Source: Solirubrobacterales bacterium
GTDB lineage: Bacteria; Actinomycetota; Thermoleophilia; Solirubrobacterales; Solirubrobacteraceae
Length of the DNA: 38,564 nucleotides
Assembly: GCA_019240655.1 (NCBI GenBank)
Contig: JAFAXX010000171.1
Span: 1 to 38,564 of the forward strand
Direction: 5' to 3'
Shown: positions 26,513-36,686 of the stretch, one piece after another
How the letters are laid out: every line of letters begins with the position of its first letter
Numbering within the stretch: position 1 is the first letter of the stretch
Translations under genes and position numbers: made by a program
Notes under the pieces: generated by a model
What the model was told of the DNA's origin: nothing
The model's input: only the letters and a program-made list of their open reading frames with translations
The model's database searches: none

Positions 26513-27889
26513 GTGATCACCTTCTCGACGGCGACCGATCGGCTTGCACTCGCCGTGGCGGTGTTTTCGGCGGGAGTGCTCGGCTTCGAGGCCTTCGGGC
26601 CCGCGCATCTCGATGCTCCCGGCGTACGGACGGCTCTGGAGACGGCGATCGGTCTGTGCGCGCTGGTGGGCGTTTCGCTGCTGGCGCTCGTCTTGCATCA
26701 TCGACGCCGGCTGTCCGACCTGCTGCTGCTGATCGCGCTGGCTACGCTGGCTCTGGCCGACCTCAGCTTCGTCGGCCTGCCGGTGTTCCGCGGCGCCAAC
26801 GTCGTCGTCGAGGGCAGCGTTGCGCAATCGATTTGGGCAGTCGCGGTCTCGACGGCGCTCGCCGCGGCTGCCCTGGCGCCCTCGGCGACGCTGGTAGCGC
26901 GAAGGCGCCGCCTCCTGCCGGTGATCGCCGGCGCGGTGGCGCTCGTCGCGCTGATCGCGGTGGTGGCCGGGCGGCACTGGGCGCCCGATACGCTGCCCGA
27001 AGCCAACCTCGGCAACGTCGGCGATCCGCTGCTGATCACCGCGCAGCTGCTCTCGAGCGGCGTACTGATCGTGGCCGGGACCATGTTCGCCGCGCAAGCG
27101 GGCTCGAGAGATCGGGATGCGGGTCTGCTAGCCGGAGCGGCGTTCCTTCTCGCCGCCGCGAGGCTCGAGTGCGTCGCCATGCCGACTGTCTCAGCTCACT
27201 GGGTCACTCCGGGAGTGGGAATGCGGTTCGCCGCCTACGGGCTGTTGCTGGTCGTGGCGTTCAGGCGCGAGGAGAAGTCGCGTCAAGAGGAAAGGTGGGC
27301 GGCGGTGACCACGGAGCGCCAGCGGATCGCCCGAGACCTTCACGACGGGATCGCCCAGGACCTCGCCGTGATCGCCGTCCATGGGCCGCAGTTCGCCTCC
27401 CAGCTCGGCGCCGACCATCCCGTGGTAATCGCCGCGCAGCGCGCGCTGGCCACGTCGCGAGGGGCGATGGTCGACCTTTCCGCCTCGACCGCGCCCAACA
27501 CCGGCGCGGCGCTTCGTCAGGTTGCTGACGAGCTCGAGGGCCGCTTCAGCGTCCGCGTCAACGTCACCGTGAAGCCCGAGGGCGGCCCAGCCGGTGGCGG
27601 CGATCTAGACCCCGCTGAGCGTGAAGAGGTGGTGCGCATCACCCGTGAAGCGATCGCCAACGCGATCCGGCACGGAGCGGCGCGCCGCATCGATGTGGAG
27701 CTCGACTATGGTGGGCCGGAATTGCTCCGGGTCTGCGACGACGGTTGTGGAATCGACGCGAGCCCGGCGCGGTCGGGCAGCGGGTTCGGCCTTCCGACCA
27801 TGCGAGCGCGCGCGGAAGCGATCGGAGGAAGGCTGGTCACGCGCCGCAGGGTCGACGGGGGTACCGAGATCATGGTCCGCGTCCTGTGA
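26513..27889 (+). CDS. NarL-family sensor histidine kinase (HisKA_3 + HATPase_c) with multi-TM N-terminus
   Basis: TERQRIARDLHDGIAQDLAVIAVHG, ITREAIANAIRHGAARRIDVELDY, VCDDGCGID, GSGFGLPTMRARAEAIGGRL. Start uncertain (ORF opens at 26168; GTG 26513 precedes TM1). Confidence 0.88.
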   Translation: MITFSTATDRLALAVAVFSAGVLGFEAFGPAHLDAPGVRTALETAIGLCALVGVSLLALVLHHRRRLSDLLLLIALATLALADLSFVGLPVFRGANVVVEGSVAQSIWAVAVSTALAAAALAPSATLVARRRRLLPVIAGAVALVALIAVVAGRHWAPDTLPEANLGNVGDPLLITAQLLSSGVLIVAGTMFAAQAGSRDRDAGLLAGAAFLLAAARLECVAMPTVSAHWVTPGVGMRFAAYGLLLVVAFRREEKSRQEERWAAVTTERQRIARDLHDGIAQDLAVIAVHGPQFASQLGADHPVVIAAQRALATSRGAMVDLSASTAPNTGAALRQVADELEGRFSVRVNVTVKPEGGPAGGGDLDPAEREEVVRITREAIANAIRHGAARRIDVELDYGGPELLRVCDDGCGIDASPARSGSGFGLPTMRARAEAIGGRLVTRRRVDGGTEIMVRVL

Positions 27890-28097
27890 GCGCCGCAAGC
27901 CAACTCGTCGTCTGCTTCAACGTGGGGAATTGCTGCGAACATTGCGCCACGTCCTAGTCCGCACTGGCCTGTAGACGGACGGCGCAAGTCGACCGAAGGT
28001 CACCTCGTTGATTGGCCAATGGTCGTCGAACGCCCACCGTGCCGGCACCCGCAGGCCGAGGAGCCTGAGCCGGCGGCGGAAGGAAGGGCTTCGCCTG

Positions 28098-29123
28098 ATG
28101 AGTGAATCCCGGTCGCTGAACGGCGACGGACCGGCCCGGCGTACGTCCGGGCGAGCATGGGTATCAGGCCGTGCCCGCCATTCACTCGACGCCCCCCAGC
28201 GGGCAATGCCTGATTCGGCCGAGGATCTTCTCGGGCCGGACGCTCCAGTCGACAACGCCGATGTTCGCGACGCCGCGCCGCCCGAGGCCGGGGCCCTAAA
28301 GCCCCGGCGCTTCGAGGTCCGCACGATCACAGAGACCGGGCTGCCCTGCGAGCCCGAATGCGCTTCCGAGCGTGACAGTAACGACGAGGTAGCGGCAGCC
28401 GCGCTCCCCCTCGCGGTCGAGCCCACCGTGGAGACGCTGGGCGGAGCAGACGGCATCAGAGGCCGGAGCGCGCATCCGGCGGGCGATGGCATCAAGGCGC
28501 CAATGGAGCCGTCCGTGGACCAATGCCTGAGCGAGCCGCATCGAGACGGGCGCGGGGACACGCAGCGGTGCACCGTCGCGCTGGTGCGACACGAGCGCAC
28601 CGCGGAGTTTCGGGTCGTCGTCCTCGACAACAGTGGCCGGCGGCGCGTGGCGGCGGTTTCCCCGACGTTTCGCGTGCGCCGCTGGAGACGGGTCCGCAAC
28701 CGCGGGGAGCCTCGCGCCGCCCATGCCGCGCTCGTGAAGCAGCTCCTCGATTCGGGTTGGACTCCGCTGGAAGTTCGCGGACAGTGGTATGACACCGCGT
28801 TCGTGCGTGAGCCCGATGAGCCCCGGGTGCCGACACGGCAGCTGCGCGTCGGTTGCCGCCACGACGGCACCGAGGGCCGGTTCTATGCCGAGGAGGTGGC
28901 CGACTCCGGGGATCGGAGATTCCGGTTCAGCTCGACGCGGTTCACGGTCGAGCTCAGAGGGTCGCGGGTGTGTCCCACCGAAGCGGCGATGAATGCCCAC
29001 GATGCGCTGATCGACGAGCTACAGGAAGCCGGATGGACCGCAACCGATGCTGGGCGCCCAGAGTGGTATTCCCGCGTGTACGAGCGGCCGCAGGAGGCGG
29101 AGCAGCGTTCCGCCGGAGGCTGA
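28098..29123 (+). CDS. hypothetical protein with two tandem ~70-aa repeats at the C-terminus
   Basis: ORF 28008..29123, Met 28098 (MSESRSLNGDG) preferred; duplicated segment ending ALVKQLLDSGWTPLEVRGQWYDTAFVRE / ALIDELQEAGWTATDAGRPEWYSRVYER. Confidence 0.65.
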   Translation: MSESRSLNGDGPARRTSGRAWVSGRARHSLDAPQRAMPDSAEDLLGPDAPVDNADVRDAAPPEAGALKPRRFEVRTITETGLPCEPECASERDSNDEVAAAALPLAVEPTVETLGGADGIRGRSAHPAGDGIKAPMEPSVDQCLSEPHRDGRGDTQRCTVALVRHERTAEFRVVVLDNSGRRRVAAVSPTFRVRRWRRVRNRGEPRAAHAALVKQLLDSGWTPLEVRGQWYDTAFVREPDEPRVPTRQLRVGCRHDGTEGRFYAEEVADSGDRRFRFSSTRFTVELRGSRVCPTEAAMNAHDALIDELQEAGWTATDAGRPEWYSRVYERPQEAEQRSAGG

Positions 29124-29181
29124 GGCCGAAACATCGGCCGCCGGTGACTAACGGTGATCACCGACGCCGTCGGCGGTGATC
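29124..29181 (+). terminator. hairpins directly after the 29123 stop: GGCCGA-AACA-TCGGCC and GATCACCG-N10-CGGTGATC
   Basis: Perfect arms at 29124-29129/29134-29139 and 29156-29163/29174-29181; no U-tract. Confidence 0.5.
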
Positions 29182-29311
29182 GGAGAGACACGATCGGCGA
29201 CACTGCATGCGGGACGTGGTGGTGGGCCACCCGGCCGTTCGCGGCTGAGGTTGCTCTCACTCCGCCCGAACGGCGGCCTCGCGGTCGCCTCGTCGACTCT
29301 CAAAAATTCCT

Positions 29312-30355
29312 TTGCGGGTTCTCGTCACCGGACACAACGGCTACATCGGCTCGGTCCTCCTGCCGATCCTGCAGGCAGCCGGCCACGACGTGGCCGGACT
29401 CGATGCCGACCTCTTTGCTCGCTGCGTGATGGGCGACCCGCCGGCCGACGTCGAGTCGGTTCGGAAAGACATCCGCGCCGTCGAGACCGAGGACTTTCTT
29501 GGCTTCGACGCGGTGATCCACCTGGCCGCCGTTTGCAACGACCCGGTGGGCGATCTCAACCCGCAGGCGACCTACGACATCAACCACCGCGGTTCGATTC
29601 GCGTCGCCGAGAAGGCCAAGGCGGCCGGCGTGCCCCGTTTGCTGTTCTCTTCCTCCTGCAGCCTGTACGGCAGGGCGGGCGAGCGGATGCTCGACGAGAC
29701 GGCCCGCTTCGCGCCCGTGACTCCCTACGGTCGCTCGAAGGTTCTGTCCGAGCGCGACATCTCTGCCCTCGCCGATCAGGATTTCTGCCCGACCTACCTG
29801 CGCAATGCCACCGCCTACGGCTTCTCGCCGCGTCTGCGTCTCGATGTCGTGGTGAACAACCTCGTCGGATACGCGCACACGATCGGCGTGATCCTGATGC
29901 AGAGCGACGGCACGCCTTGGCGTCCGCTGGTTCACGTCGAGGACATCGCCCGGGCGTTCCTGGCCGTGCTGGACGCACCGCCAGAGCTCGTGCACGACCA
30001 GGCTTTCAACGTGGGGGCCAGTTCGGAGAACTACCGGATCCGGGAGGTGGCGGAGATCATCGCCGACGTGATGCCCGGTACTCGCGTCGCGTTCGCCCAG
30101 GGCGGCGGACCCGACAAGCGCTCATATCAGGTCGACTGCTCGAAGCTGGCTCGTGTGTTGCCTGCCGCCGCCCCGAAATGGACGGTACGCCGCGGAGCGG
30201 AGGACCTGCGCGACACCTATGCGCGCCATGGTTTGACCGAGGAGGACCTCAGCGGGTCGCGCTTCGTGCGCATCAAGCGGGTGACCGAGCTGCAAACGGC
30301 CGGACGCCTGGACGACGATCTGCGCTGGCGGGTGCCCGCCGGCTCGGCGCGATGA
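29312..30355 (+). CDS. NAD-dependent epimerase/dehydratase (extended SDR, sugar-nucleotide type)
   Basis: [18 protein letters not shown] (GxxGxxG), [35 protein letters not shown] (YxxxK). TTG start. Confidence 0.9.
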   Translation: MRVLVTGHNGYIGSVLLPILQAAGHDVAGLDADLFARCVMGDPPADVESVRKDIRAVETEDFLGFDAVIHLAAVCNDPVGDLNPQATYDINHRGSIRVAEKAKAAGVPRLLFSSSCSLYGRAGERMLDETARFAPVTPYGRSKVLSERDISALADQDFCPTYLRNATAYGFSPRLRLDVVVNNLVGYAHTIGVILMQSDGTPWRPLVHVEDIARAFLAVLDAPPELVHDQAFNVGASSENYRIREVAEIIADVMPGTRVAFAQGGGPDKRSYQVDCSKLARVLPAAAPKWTVRRGAEDLRDTYARHGLTEEDLSGSRFVRIKRVTELQTAGRLDDDLRWRVPAGSAR

Positions 30356-30485
30356 TCTTTACGCCCGCCGTATCGGGGTGTTGAGGACTCCGGGGGTCCG
30401 CCCTCGAGCGGCGGTGGGTGACGAGCGGTTCCGGTTCTCACCCCTGTTCGGACAGAAGTTCTGGAATCCGGTGTGCGTTTGATCG

Positions 30486-32606
30486 TTGAAAGCGTGGCGG
30501 GCGGGCGCTTTTGCGTCCCCAATCCCAGTCAGAACCCGAAGGCCGACCTTGCCAGAGATCCCGAACCCTCGGCGACGGCTCCGCGGAAGCGCTCGCCTGC
30601 GCGCGACGCCCACCGGACCGGAGGCCGACCCCGGCCGCGACGCGGCCGCTCCGGTTCTGCGGACATATCGACAGAGCTGGTCTCAGGGCCGTGCTGGGAA
30701 TTTCCGTGAGGACGCGGAGGGGACGCTTTCGCCCTTCCCGTGGCCACCTGGGGCCCGCAACGACGGCAGCGAGCAGCCGCCGAGCATCGGCGGGCGCCCG
30801 GGTTCGGGCGGCGAGCAACTTTTGCTCGCGCCGGAGCCGGAGCAGGCCGCCTACGACTACGAGCGGTACGCGCAGCTCACCGGGCCGCTGATCGAGCCGC
30901 TGTCGGCCGAGGCCCCCGTCCGATATCAGCGGCTTCCCGATGCCCGCCCCCGGCGACACCTGCTCGGCGCGATAGCGGTTCTGCTGATCCAGTCCGCCTT
31001 CCTGGTGTGGCTGCTGCTTCCAAGCCACCTTCCGCTGCACAACTCGTCACCGGTGCTCGCGGTGGCGTCGATCGTGATGCTCACCTCGATCTATCTGATT
31101 GAGGTGTTTCGGCTGTTGAACGTGACCAGCCTCTGCCTGGCGTCAGCTCTGGCGAGGGACCCGGTGCCGATGGTGCCGCTGCGCGGCACCCGCGTCGCCT
31201 TCCTGACCACGATCGTGCCGTCCAAGGAGCCGATTTCGGTCGTCGAACCGACACTACGCGCGGCGCTGGAAGTGCGCCACGCCGGCACGCTCGACGTTTG
31301 GCTGCTCGACGAGGGCAACGATCCGGCGGTTCGGAGAATCTGCGCCGGACTCGGGGTTCGCCACTTCAGCCGGCACGGCATCAAGCGCTGGAACCAGCCC
31401 GATGGGCGGTACAAGGCGCGGACGAAGCACGGCAACTACAACGCATGGATCGACTGCTACGGGGACGGATACGACTTCTTCGTCTCGGTCGACCCTGACC
31501 ACGTTCCGCTCCCGAGCTTCTGCGAGCGGCTGCTGGGCTACTTCCGCGATCCCGAGGTTGCCTTCGTGGTCGGCCCCCAGGTCTACGGGAATTACGACAA
31601 CTTCGTGACTAAGTGCGCCGAATCTCAGCAGTTCGTATTCCACGGCCTGATCCAGCGCATGGGCAACTACTTCCGCTGCCCCATGTTGGTCGGCACCAAC
31701 AACGCGGTACGGATAGCCGCGCTCAAGGACATCGGCGGCTTGCGAGACAGCATTACGGAGGATCTGGCCACCAGTCTGGTCTGTCATTCGACGCGCAACC
31801 CGCGCACGCGCCGATCGTGGCGGTCGGTGTACACGCCGGACGTGCTGGCGATCGGGGAGGGGCCGGCGAACTTCACGGACTTCTTCAGCCAGCAGCACCG
31901 GTGGAGCCGGGGGACGTTCGAGAACCTGCGCGGCCATTTCTGGCACTCCCTCCGCTCACTCTCGCGCGGCGCGCGGCTTCACTACTCGCTCATCACGTCT
32001 TACTACCCGACCGCTGCGATCGGATGGATCTTAGGTGCGGTCAACTGCATGCTCTACCTGCTGCTGGGGGCCTCGGGCATACGCGTGCAGCCGCATATCT
32101 GGATCGCGGTATACGTCGACCTCGCCATGGTCCAGTTCTCCCTCTACGCCTCCAATCGCAAGCACAACGTCTCGCCGCACGAGTCGAGCGGCTCCTCCGG
32201 CGTCGCCGGCATGTTCATCTCCGTGCTCGCCGCTCCGATCTACGTGGTCGCCCTAATCGGCACGCTCGTCCGGACCGGGAGCAGCTTCGTGGTCACGCCC
32301 AAAGGTGCTTCCCGATCGGTCGACCGGCTGGCGACGTTCCGCTGGCACCTGGGCTGGGGCGCGGTGCTGGCAATGGCGCTCGGTGCCTCGCTGTGGATGA
32401 ACCACCCGCAATCAAGCATGCGGCTGTGGTCCCTGACTCTGATCGCGGTTTGCCTCACGCCGCTCACCATTACGCTGACCTCGCGGGCGCTCTTGCGACG
32501 GCGAACCGCTCCGGCGCGCGAGACGGCCGCGAAAGTCACGCCGGTGGCGAGCCGAGGCCGCAGTCGCGACCACGGATTCGCCAGGGCTGCCGAAGACGCG
32601 AGATGA
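30486..32606 (+). CDS. CslA-like GT2 processive beta-glycan synthase (cellulose synthase-like)
   Basis: VAFLTTIVPSKEPISVVEPTLRAAL, VWLLDEGND, FFVSVDPDHVPLPSF, RDSITEDLATSL, FFSQQHRWSRGTFEN (Q-x-x-R-W), multiple TM segments. True start uncertain. Confidence 0.88.
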   Translation: MKAWRAGAFASPIPVRTRRPTLPEIPNPRRRLRGSARLRATPTGPEADPGRDAAAPVLRTYRQSWSQGRAGNFREDAEGTLSPFPWPPGARNDGSEQPPSIGGRPGSGGEQLLLAPEPEQAAYDYERYAQLTGPLIEPLSAEAPVRYQRLPDARPRRHLLGAIAVLLIQSAFLVWLLLPSHLPLHNSSPVLAVASIVMLTSIYLIEVFRLLNVTSLCLASALARDPVPMVPLRGTRVAFLTTIVPSKEPISVVEPTLRAALEVRHAGTLDVWLLDEGNDPAVRRICAGLGVRHFSRHGIKRWNQPDGRYKARTKHGNYNAWIDCYGDGYDFFVSVDPDHVPLPSFCERLLGYFRDPEVAFVVGPQVYGNYDNFVTKCAESQQFVFHGLIQRMGNYFRCPMLVGTNNAVRIAALKDIGGLRDSITEDLATSLVCHSTRNPRTRRSWRSVYTPDVLAIGEGPANFTDFFSQQHRWSRGTFENLRGHFWHSLRSLSRGARLHYSLITSYYPTAAIGWILGAVNCMLYLLLGASGIRVQPHIWIAVYVDLAMVQFSLYASNRKHNVSPHESSGSSGVAGMFISVLAAPIYVVALIGTLVRTGSSFVVTPKGASRSVDRLATFRWHLGWGAVLAMALGASLWMNHPQSSMRLWSLTLIAVCLTPLTITLTSRALLRRRTAPARETAAKVTPVASRGRSRDHGFARAAEDAR

Positions 32607-34552
32607 CGAAGCCGAGGCGTTCGGCGCATCTGCGGAGGGTCCACGGCGTCGTCGCCGCGGTGCTCGTCTGTGCGTTACTGGCCGTCAACGGCCCGCCGGT
32701 GGTCGCTTTCATCCGCGACGCCTACCACAACATCGTTATCAACACCGCGTCGTACAAGCGGCGCTACGGCCACTGGTCGGTGCTCCCCGTGCCGTCCAAC
32801 ATGCGAGTGAACGCGGTGCACGCAATCATGCTTCACACCGGCAAGGTCCTGATCATGGCCGGTTCGGGCAACGACGCGGCTGAGTTCGCGGCCGGCAAGT
32901 TCGTGTCGGTGATCTGGAACCCGGCGAACAACAGCTTCAAGAAGATCACGACGCCGACCGACATGTTCTGCGGCGGTCACGTCATCCTGCCCGACGGCAA
33001 GGTCCTGATCGGCGGCGGGACGACGCGCTATGAGGTGGAGCGAAGCCAGATCGAATACGCCGCCGGCGTGATGACGGTCACCAACACGAGCCCGACCGCC
33101 AGTACGACGCTTCCCGCCGGCACGGTTTTCCGCTCCCGGTCGGGGTACCTGTTCAAGTCGGTCAGCGCGACGGCGATCCCGAAGGCGCAGAGGAAGTTCG
33201 TCGGCGCCGGCGCGCAGCGCAAGGCAGTCGTCGTACCGAGCAACGCACCGCTCTGGGTGACGGCGACTGAGCGCGGCGACGCGCCCGTCAGCCGGACCTT
33301 CCGGACGTACGGGATCGAGGGACTCGCGTCCGGATACGCGGCGGCCATGACGGCCACATCGTGGAATCTCACGCGTGATATCCAGACTTTCTGGGGATCC
33401 CGCGTGACCTATCTCTTCGACCCCGTGACCGAGCGCTACGAGAAGCTCTCGGACATGAACCTGGCGCGGTGGTATCCGAGCCTTGTGGGCCTGACGAACG
33501 GGAAGGTGCTCGCGGTCTCCGGACTCGACGGCCTTGGCCAGATGATCGACGGAAACACCGAGGAGTGGGATCCAGGCACGCACGAGTGGACGATCGACAA
33601 GACACTGACCCGGCCGTTTCCGACCTATCCGGCGCTCTTCTTGTTGCCAGACGGGAATCTCTTCTTCACCGGATCGTCCGCCGGCTACGGCCCTGTGACC
33701 GCCGCGTGGCGGACGCCCGGCATCTGGAATCCCATGACCAACGCCTTCACTCCGGTATACGGAATGCGCGACGCCGATCTCACCGAGACGAGTGCGAGCG
33801 TGCTGCTCCCACCGGCGCAGAACCAGCGCTATGCGATCATCGGCGGAGGGGGAGCGGGCCAGACGAATACCGGGACCGGGCGCATCGACGTCGTCGACCT
33901 CAATTCCCGTAATCCCCGCTGGCAGCCGGCCGGCTCGCTTCCCGAGCAGACGCGCTATCCCGAGGCGATCGTAACCCCCGACGACCGAGTCGTGATCGCC
34001 GGTGGCTCCAAGTACTACCGGGGCGAAGAGCAGAGTGACATCTTCGAATGCCATCTGTACAACCCCCAGACCGGGAAGGTCAGTACCCTGGCATCGCCGA
34101 CCGTCGGACGCGACTATCACTCCGAGGCGCTGCTGCTTGCCGACGGACGCATCCTCACGCTGGGCGGGAATCCGCTGTTCGGCAATAAAGCCGACACCAC
34201 GCCGGGCTACTTCGAGCAGCGGATCGAGATCTATTCACCCCCCTACCTGTACCGCGGTGCGCGGCCGCGTCTGACCGCTGGTCCCACTGAGGTTCGGCAC
34301 GGCCAGACCGTACTCTTCGCGACCCCGGATGCCGCCAAGATCGCGACGGCGCGGTTGATCCGGCCAAGCGCCGTGACCCACGTTACGGATCTCGAGCAGC
34401 GGTCGATCGCCCTCGGGTTGCGGCGAATGGACTCCGCCGTCGCTCTGACCGTCCCGACGGGCTCAGGTCTGGTGCCGCCAGGCTGGTACATGCTGTTCGT
34501 GACCGCCGCCAACGGGACGCCTTCGGTGGCGCGGTGGGTTCACGTCGACTAG
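32603..34552 (+). CDS. glxA: GlxA-like copper-radical oxidase (galactose/glyoxal oxidase family, kelch repeats plus DUF1929 early-set domain)
   Basis: MFCGGHVILPDGKVLIGGG, ARWYPSLVGLTNGKVLAVSGLDG, RDYHSEALLLADGRILTLGGNP, AVTHVTDLEQRSIAL. N-terminal TM; ATGA overlap with the CslA-like gene. Confidence 0.88.
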   Translation: MTKPRRSAHLRRVHGVVAAVLVCALLAVNGPPVVAFIRDAYHNIVINTASYKRRYGHWSVLPVPSNMRVNAVHAIMLHTGKVLIMAGSGNDAAEFAAGKFVSVIWNPANNSFKKITTPTDMFCGGHVILPDGKVLIGGGTTRYEVERSQIEYAAGVMTVTNTSPTASTTLPAGTVFRSRSGYLFKSVSATAIPKAQRKFVGAGAQRKAVVVPSNAPLWVTATERGDAPVSRTFRTYGIEGLASGYAAAMTATSWNLTRDIQTFWGSRVTYLFDPVTERYEKLSDMNLARWYPSLVGLTNGKVLAVSGLDGLGQMIDGNTEEWDPGTHEWTIDKTLTRPFPTYPALFLLPDGNLFFTGSSAGYGPVTAAWRTPGIWNPMTNAFTPVYGMRDADLTETSASVLLPPAQNQRYAIIGGGGAGQTNTGTGRIDVVDLNSRNPRWQPAGSLPEQTRYPEAIVTPDDRVVIAGGSKYYRGEEQSDIFECHLYNPQTGKVSTLASPTVGRDYHSEALLLADGRILTLGGNPLFGNKADTTPGYFEQRIEIYSPPYLYRGARPRLTAGPTEVRHGQTVLFATPDAAKIATARLIRPSAVTHVTDLEQRSIALGLRRMDSAVALTVPTGSGLVPPGWYMLFVTAANGTPSVARWVHVD

Positions 34553-34675
34553 CTGCTGGCCGAACGGAAAGCTCTCCCGTCACCGGCGGGTGCGGATCGC
34601 CGGACCTATAGCCACGCTGCGTGCCCGACATCGAAGCCCGGGCGCAACGTGTCGCATGAGTTGTGCCGCAGTCCC

Positions 34676-35695
34676 TCAGTGCCCACCGCGGGCGAGCGCC
34701 AGCGCGTAGGCCGGCCACCAGTTGCCGGCGGGGGGATCGCCGGGATTACACTGCCCGTCTGACGCGCCGGGATACTTAACCCATAGCAGGGCGTCGACCA
34801 GTGGATTTCCGGTGTCGGTCGTGGGCGGCGTGCCGAGAGCACGGCCGGGCGGGTTGCACCAGTGATTGGATCCGGAGCCCGGAGGGGGGCCGTTGCCGTT
34901 GCGGCTGGTGTCGATGATGAAGTGGCGGCCGCCGAGGCGCTCCGACAGGGTTTGGCCGTAGGCAATCGAGGCGCTGGTGGTCTGAAAGTTCGCGACATTG
35001 AGCGCGAAGCCGTCGGCGTCGGCGATGCCGGATCGCTCGAGCGGACCGACGATCCGCGCGGCCGGAAGCCAAGCGGCGTTGCCGGCGTCGAGGTAAACGT
35101 GCACGCGCGCCAGCCGCTTCAGGGTGCTCACCGCTTGCGAGAGCAGGCTGTAGCGGAGGGATATCTGGTCACCCGGCAGGCAGCCGGAGACCGCCTGGTC
35201 GACGGCATCGGGCTCGACGATGAATATGGCGGGATTCCGACCGATGCCCGCGGCGACCGCACGCACCCAGTCCAGGTAGCCGCTTGCCGTGCTCGCGCCT
35301 CCGGAGGAATAGTTCTGGCAGTCCCGGTCGGGGATGTCGTAGAGCACGAACTGTCCGGCGGCGCCGCCGCGGGCGGCGGCGGCGACCGTCTGGGTGGTGG
35401 TGCGCACGGATTCCGGGTCGCCGGTGAGCCACACGGCGGTGGGCTCCCTGGCGATGCGCTGCACCGCTGCAGCCGGCGCGGTGTTGCCCTGCGAGCGCCA
35501 GACCGCCGCCTGCACGGCCGCCGGGTTGTTCGGATCCACCCACAGGCGAAGGCCGCCGAGCGGGCCCGTCGGTCTCGCCGGCCGGGCGGGATGCTTCGAT
35601 TGCTCGCCGCATCCCGCCGCTGCGAGCGCGACGCACCCCGCTAAGAGGGTCGCTGTAGGGAGCCGAGCTCGCCGAAGGAAGCAGAATCTTGCCAA
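34676..35695 (-). CDS. glycoside hydrolase family 6 (endoglucanase/cellobiohydrolase-like), secreted or lipoprotein
   Basis: FVLYDIPDRDCQNYSSGG, IFIVEPDAV, HVYLDAGNAAWL, FIIDTSRNGNGPPPGS...WCNPPGRALGTPPTTDTGNPLVDALLWVKYPGASDGQC: GH6 hallmark motifs. Confidence 0.93.
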   Translation of the reverse strand: MARFCFLRRARLPTATLLAGCVALAAAGCGEQSKHPARPARPTGPLGGLRLWVDPNNPAAVQAAVWRSQGNTAPAAAVQRIAREPTAVWLTGDPESVRTTTQTVAAAARGGAAGQFVLYDIPDRDCQNYSSGGASTASGYLDWVRAVAAGIGRNPAIFIVEPDAVDQAVSGCLPGDQISLRYSLLSQAVSTLKRLARVHVYLDAGNAAWLPAARIVGPLERSGIADADGFALNVANFQTTSASIAYGQTLSERLGGRHFIIDTSRNGNGPPPGSGSNHWCNPPGRALGTPPTTDTGNPLVDALLWVKYPGASDGQCNPGDPPAGNWWPAYALALARGGH

Positions 35696-35850
35696 TTAGC
35701 TACGCGCCGCGCCGGCGCGCTCAGCACCGGAGGATCGATCCAAGCGTAGCTAACACGGTGTGCGTTCGGCCGCCGAGACCCCTGCCACCGGCTTGGGGGC
35801 GCCGCCGCCGTACAGCGTCGCCGCGCGCGGCGGCTTGCGGCGGCCACCTC

Positions 35851-36489
35851 TCAAGCTGCGACCGGTTGCCGCGGCGCGCGCGTCAGCGGCGTCGACCCGA
35901 GGCGCTGCAGCTCCCGCTGCAAGGCTCGCCGGCCGCGGTGATGCAGGCCGTGGATCGCGCCTTCCGAGCGGCCCATCCGGTCGGCGATCTCGCCGGGTGT
36001 GAGGCCGACGACGTGACGAAGGATCACGACCTGACGCTGCTCGTCCGGCAGCGTGGCCAACGCGACCTTGACCGCGTCCGCGCAGTCGGAATCCGCCCGG
36101 TAGCTCGCGTCCGGATCGACGACCGTCTCGGTGGGCGTCAGCCGGTTGGCCCGGAGATGATCGATGGCCGCGTTGCGGGCAAGGCGCAGCAGCCACGCGA
36201 AGAACGGCACGCCGCGGTCGTCGTAGCGGACGAGCGTCGTCATCAGCTTCGCGAAGACGTGCTGGGTCACGTCCTCGGCTTCGTGGTCGTCGCGCACGAT
36301 CGAGCGCACGTAGCCGTAGATGTTGTGCGAGTAAGTGACGTACAGATAGCGGATCGCCTCCTGATCACCCTCCTTGGCGCGTGCGACCGCGAGCCGCGTC
36401 CTGTCGCGCGTCTCGTGGGACTCGTCCAGCGACGTCCGGCTTCTGAAGCCGATAGTCCCTGGCGTCGCCGAAAATGCTTCCTTGATCAC
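35851..36489 (-). CDS. ECF-type RNA polymerase sigma factor
   Basis: RYLYVTYSHNIYGYVRSIVRDDHEAEDVTQHVFAKLM, LPDEQRQVVILRHVVGLTPGEIADRMGRSEGAIHGLHHRGRRALQREL. GTG 36489 preferred over 36630. Confidence 0.88.
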   Translation of the reverse strand: MIKEAFSATPGTIGFRSRTSLDESHETRDRTRLAVARAKEGDQEAIRYLYVTYSHNIYGYVRSIVRDDHEAEDVTQHVFAKLMTTLVRYDDRGVPFFAWLLRLARNAAIDHLRANRLTPTETVVDPDASYRADSDCADAVKVALATLPDEQRQVVILRHVVGLTPGEIADRMGRSEGAIHGLHHRGRRALQRELQRLGSTPLTRAPRQPVAA

Positions 36490-36686
36490 GTCGTCCCCCT
36501 TGCTGAAACGTCCTGTGCCCGGCAGCCACGCATACCCTCGCCACCGACGACCGCCGTGCCCACTCGATCCGACGAGCCGGCTGCGGTCGTACCCCGGCCT
36601 TCCTGTTCGGAAGCGGGGTACTGCCCTCACGCCTGAGTATTAGGACGCGAGGCTGCGGGGTCAATGACCGAGCAGGCGCATTTGCA

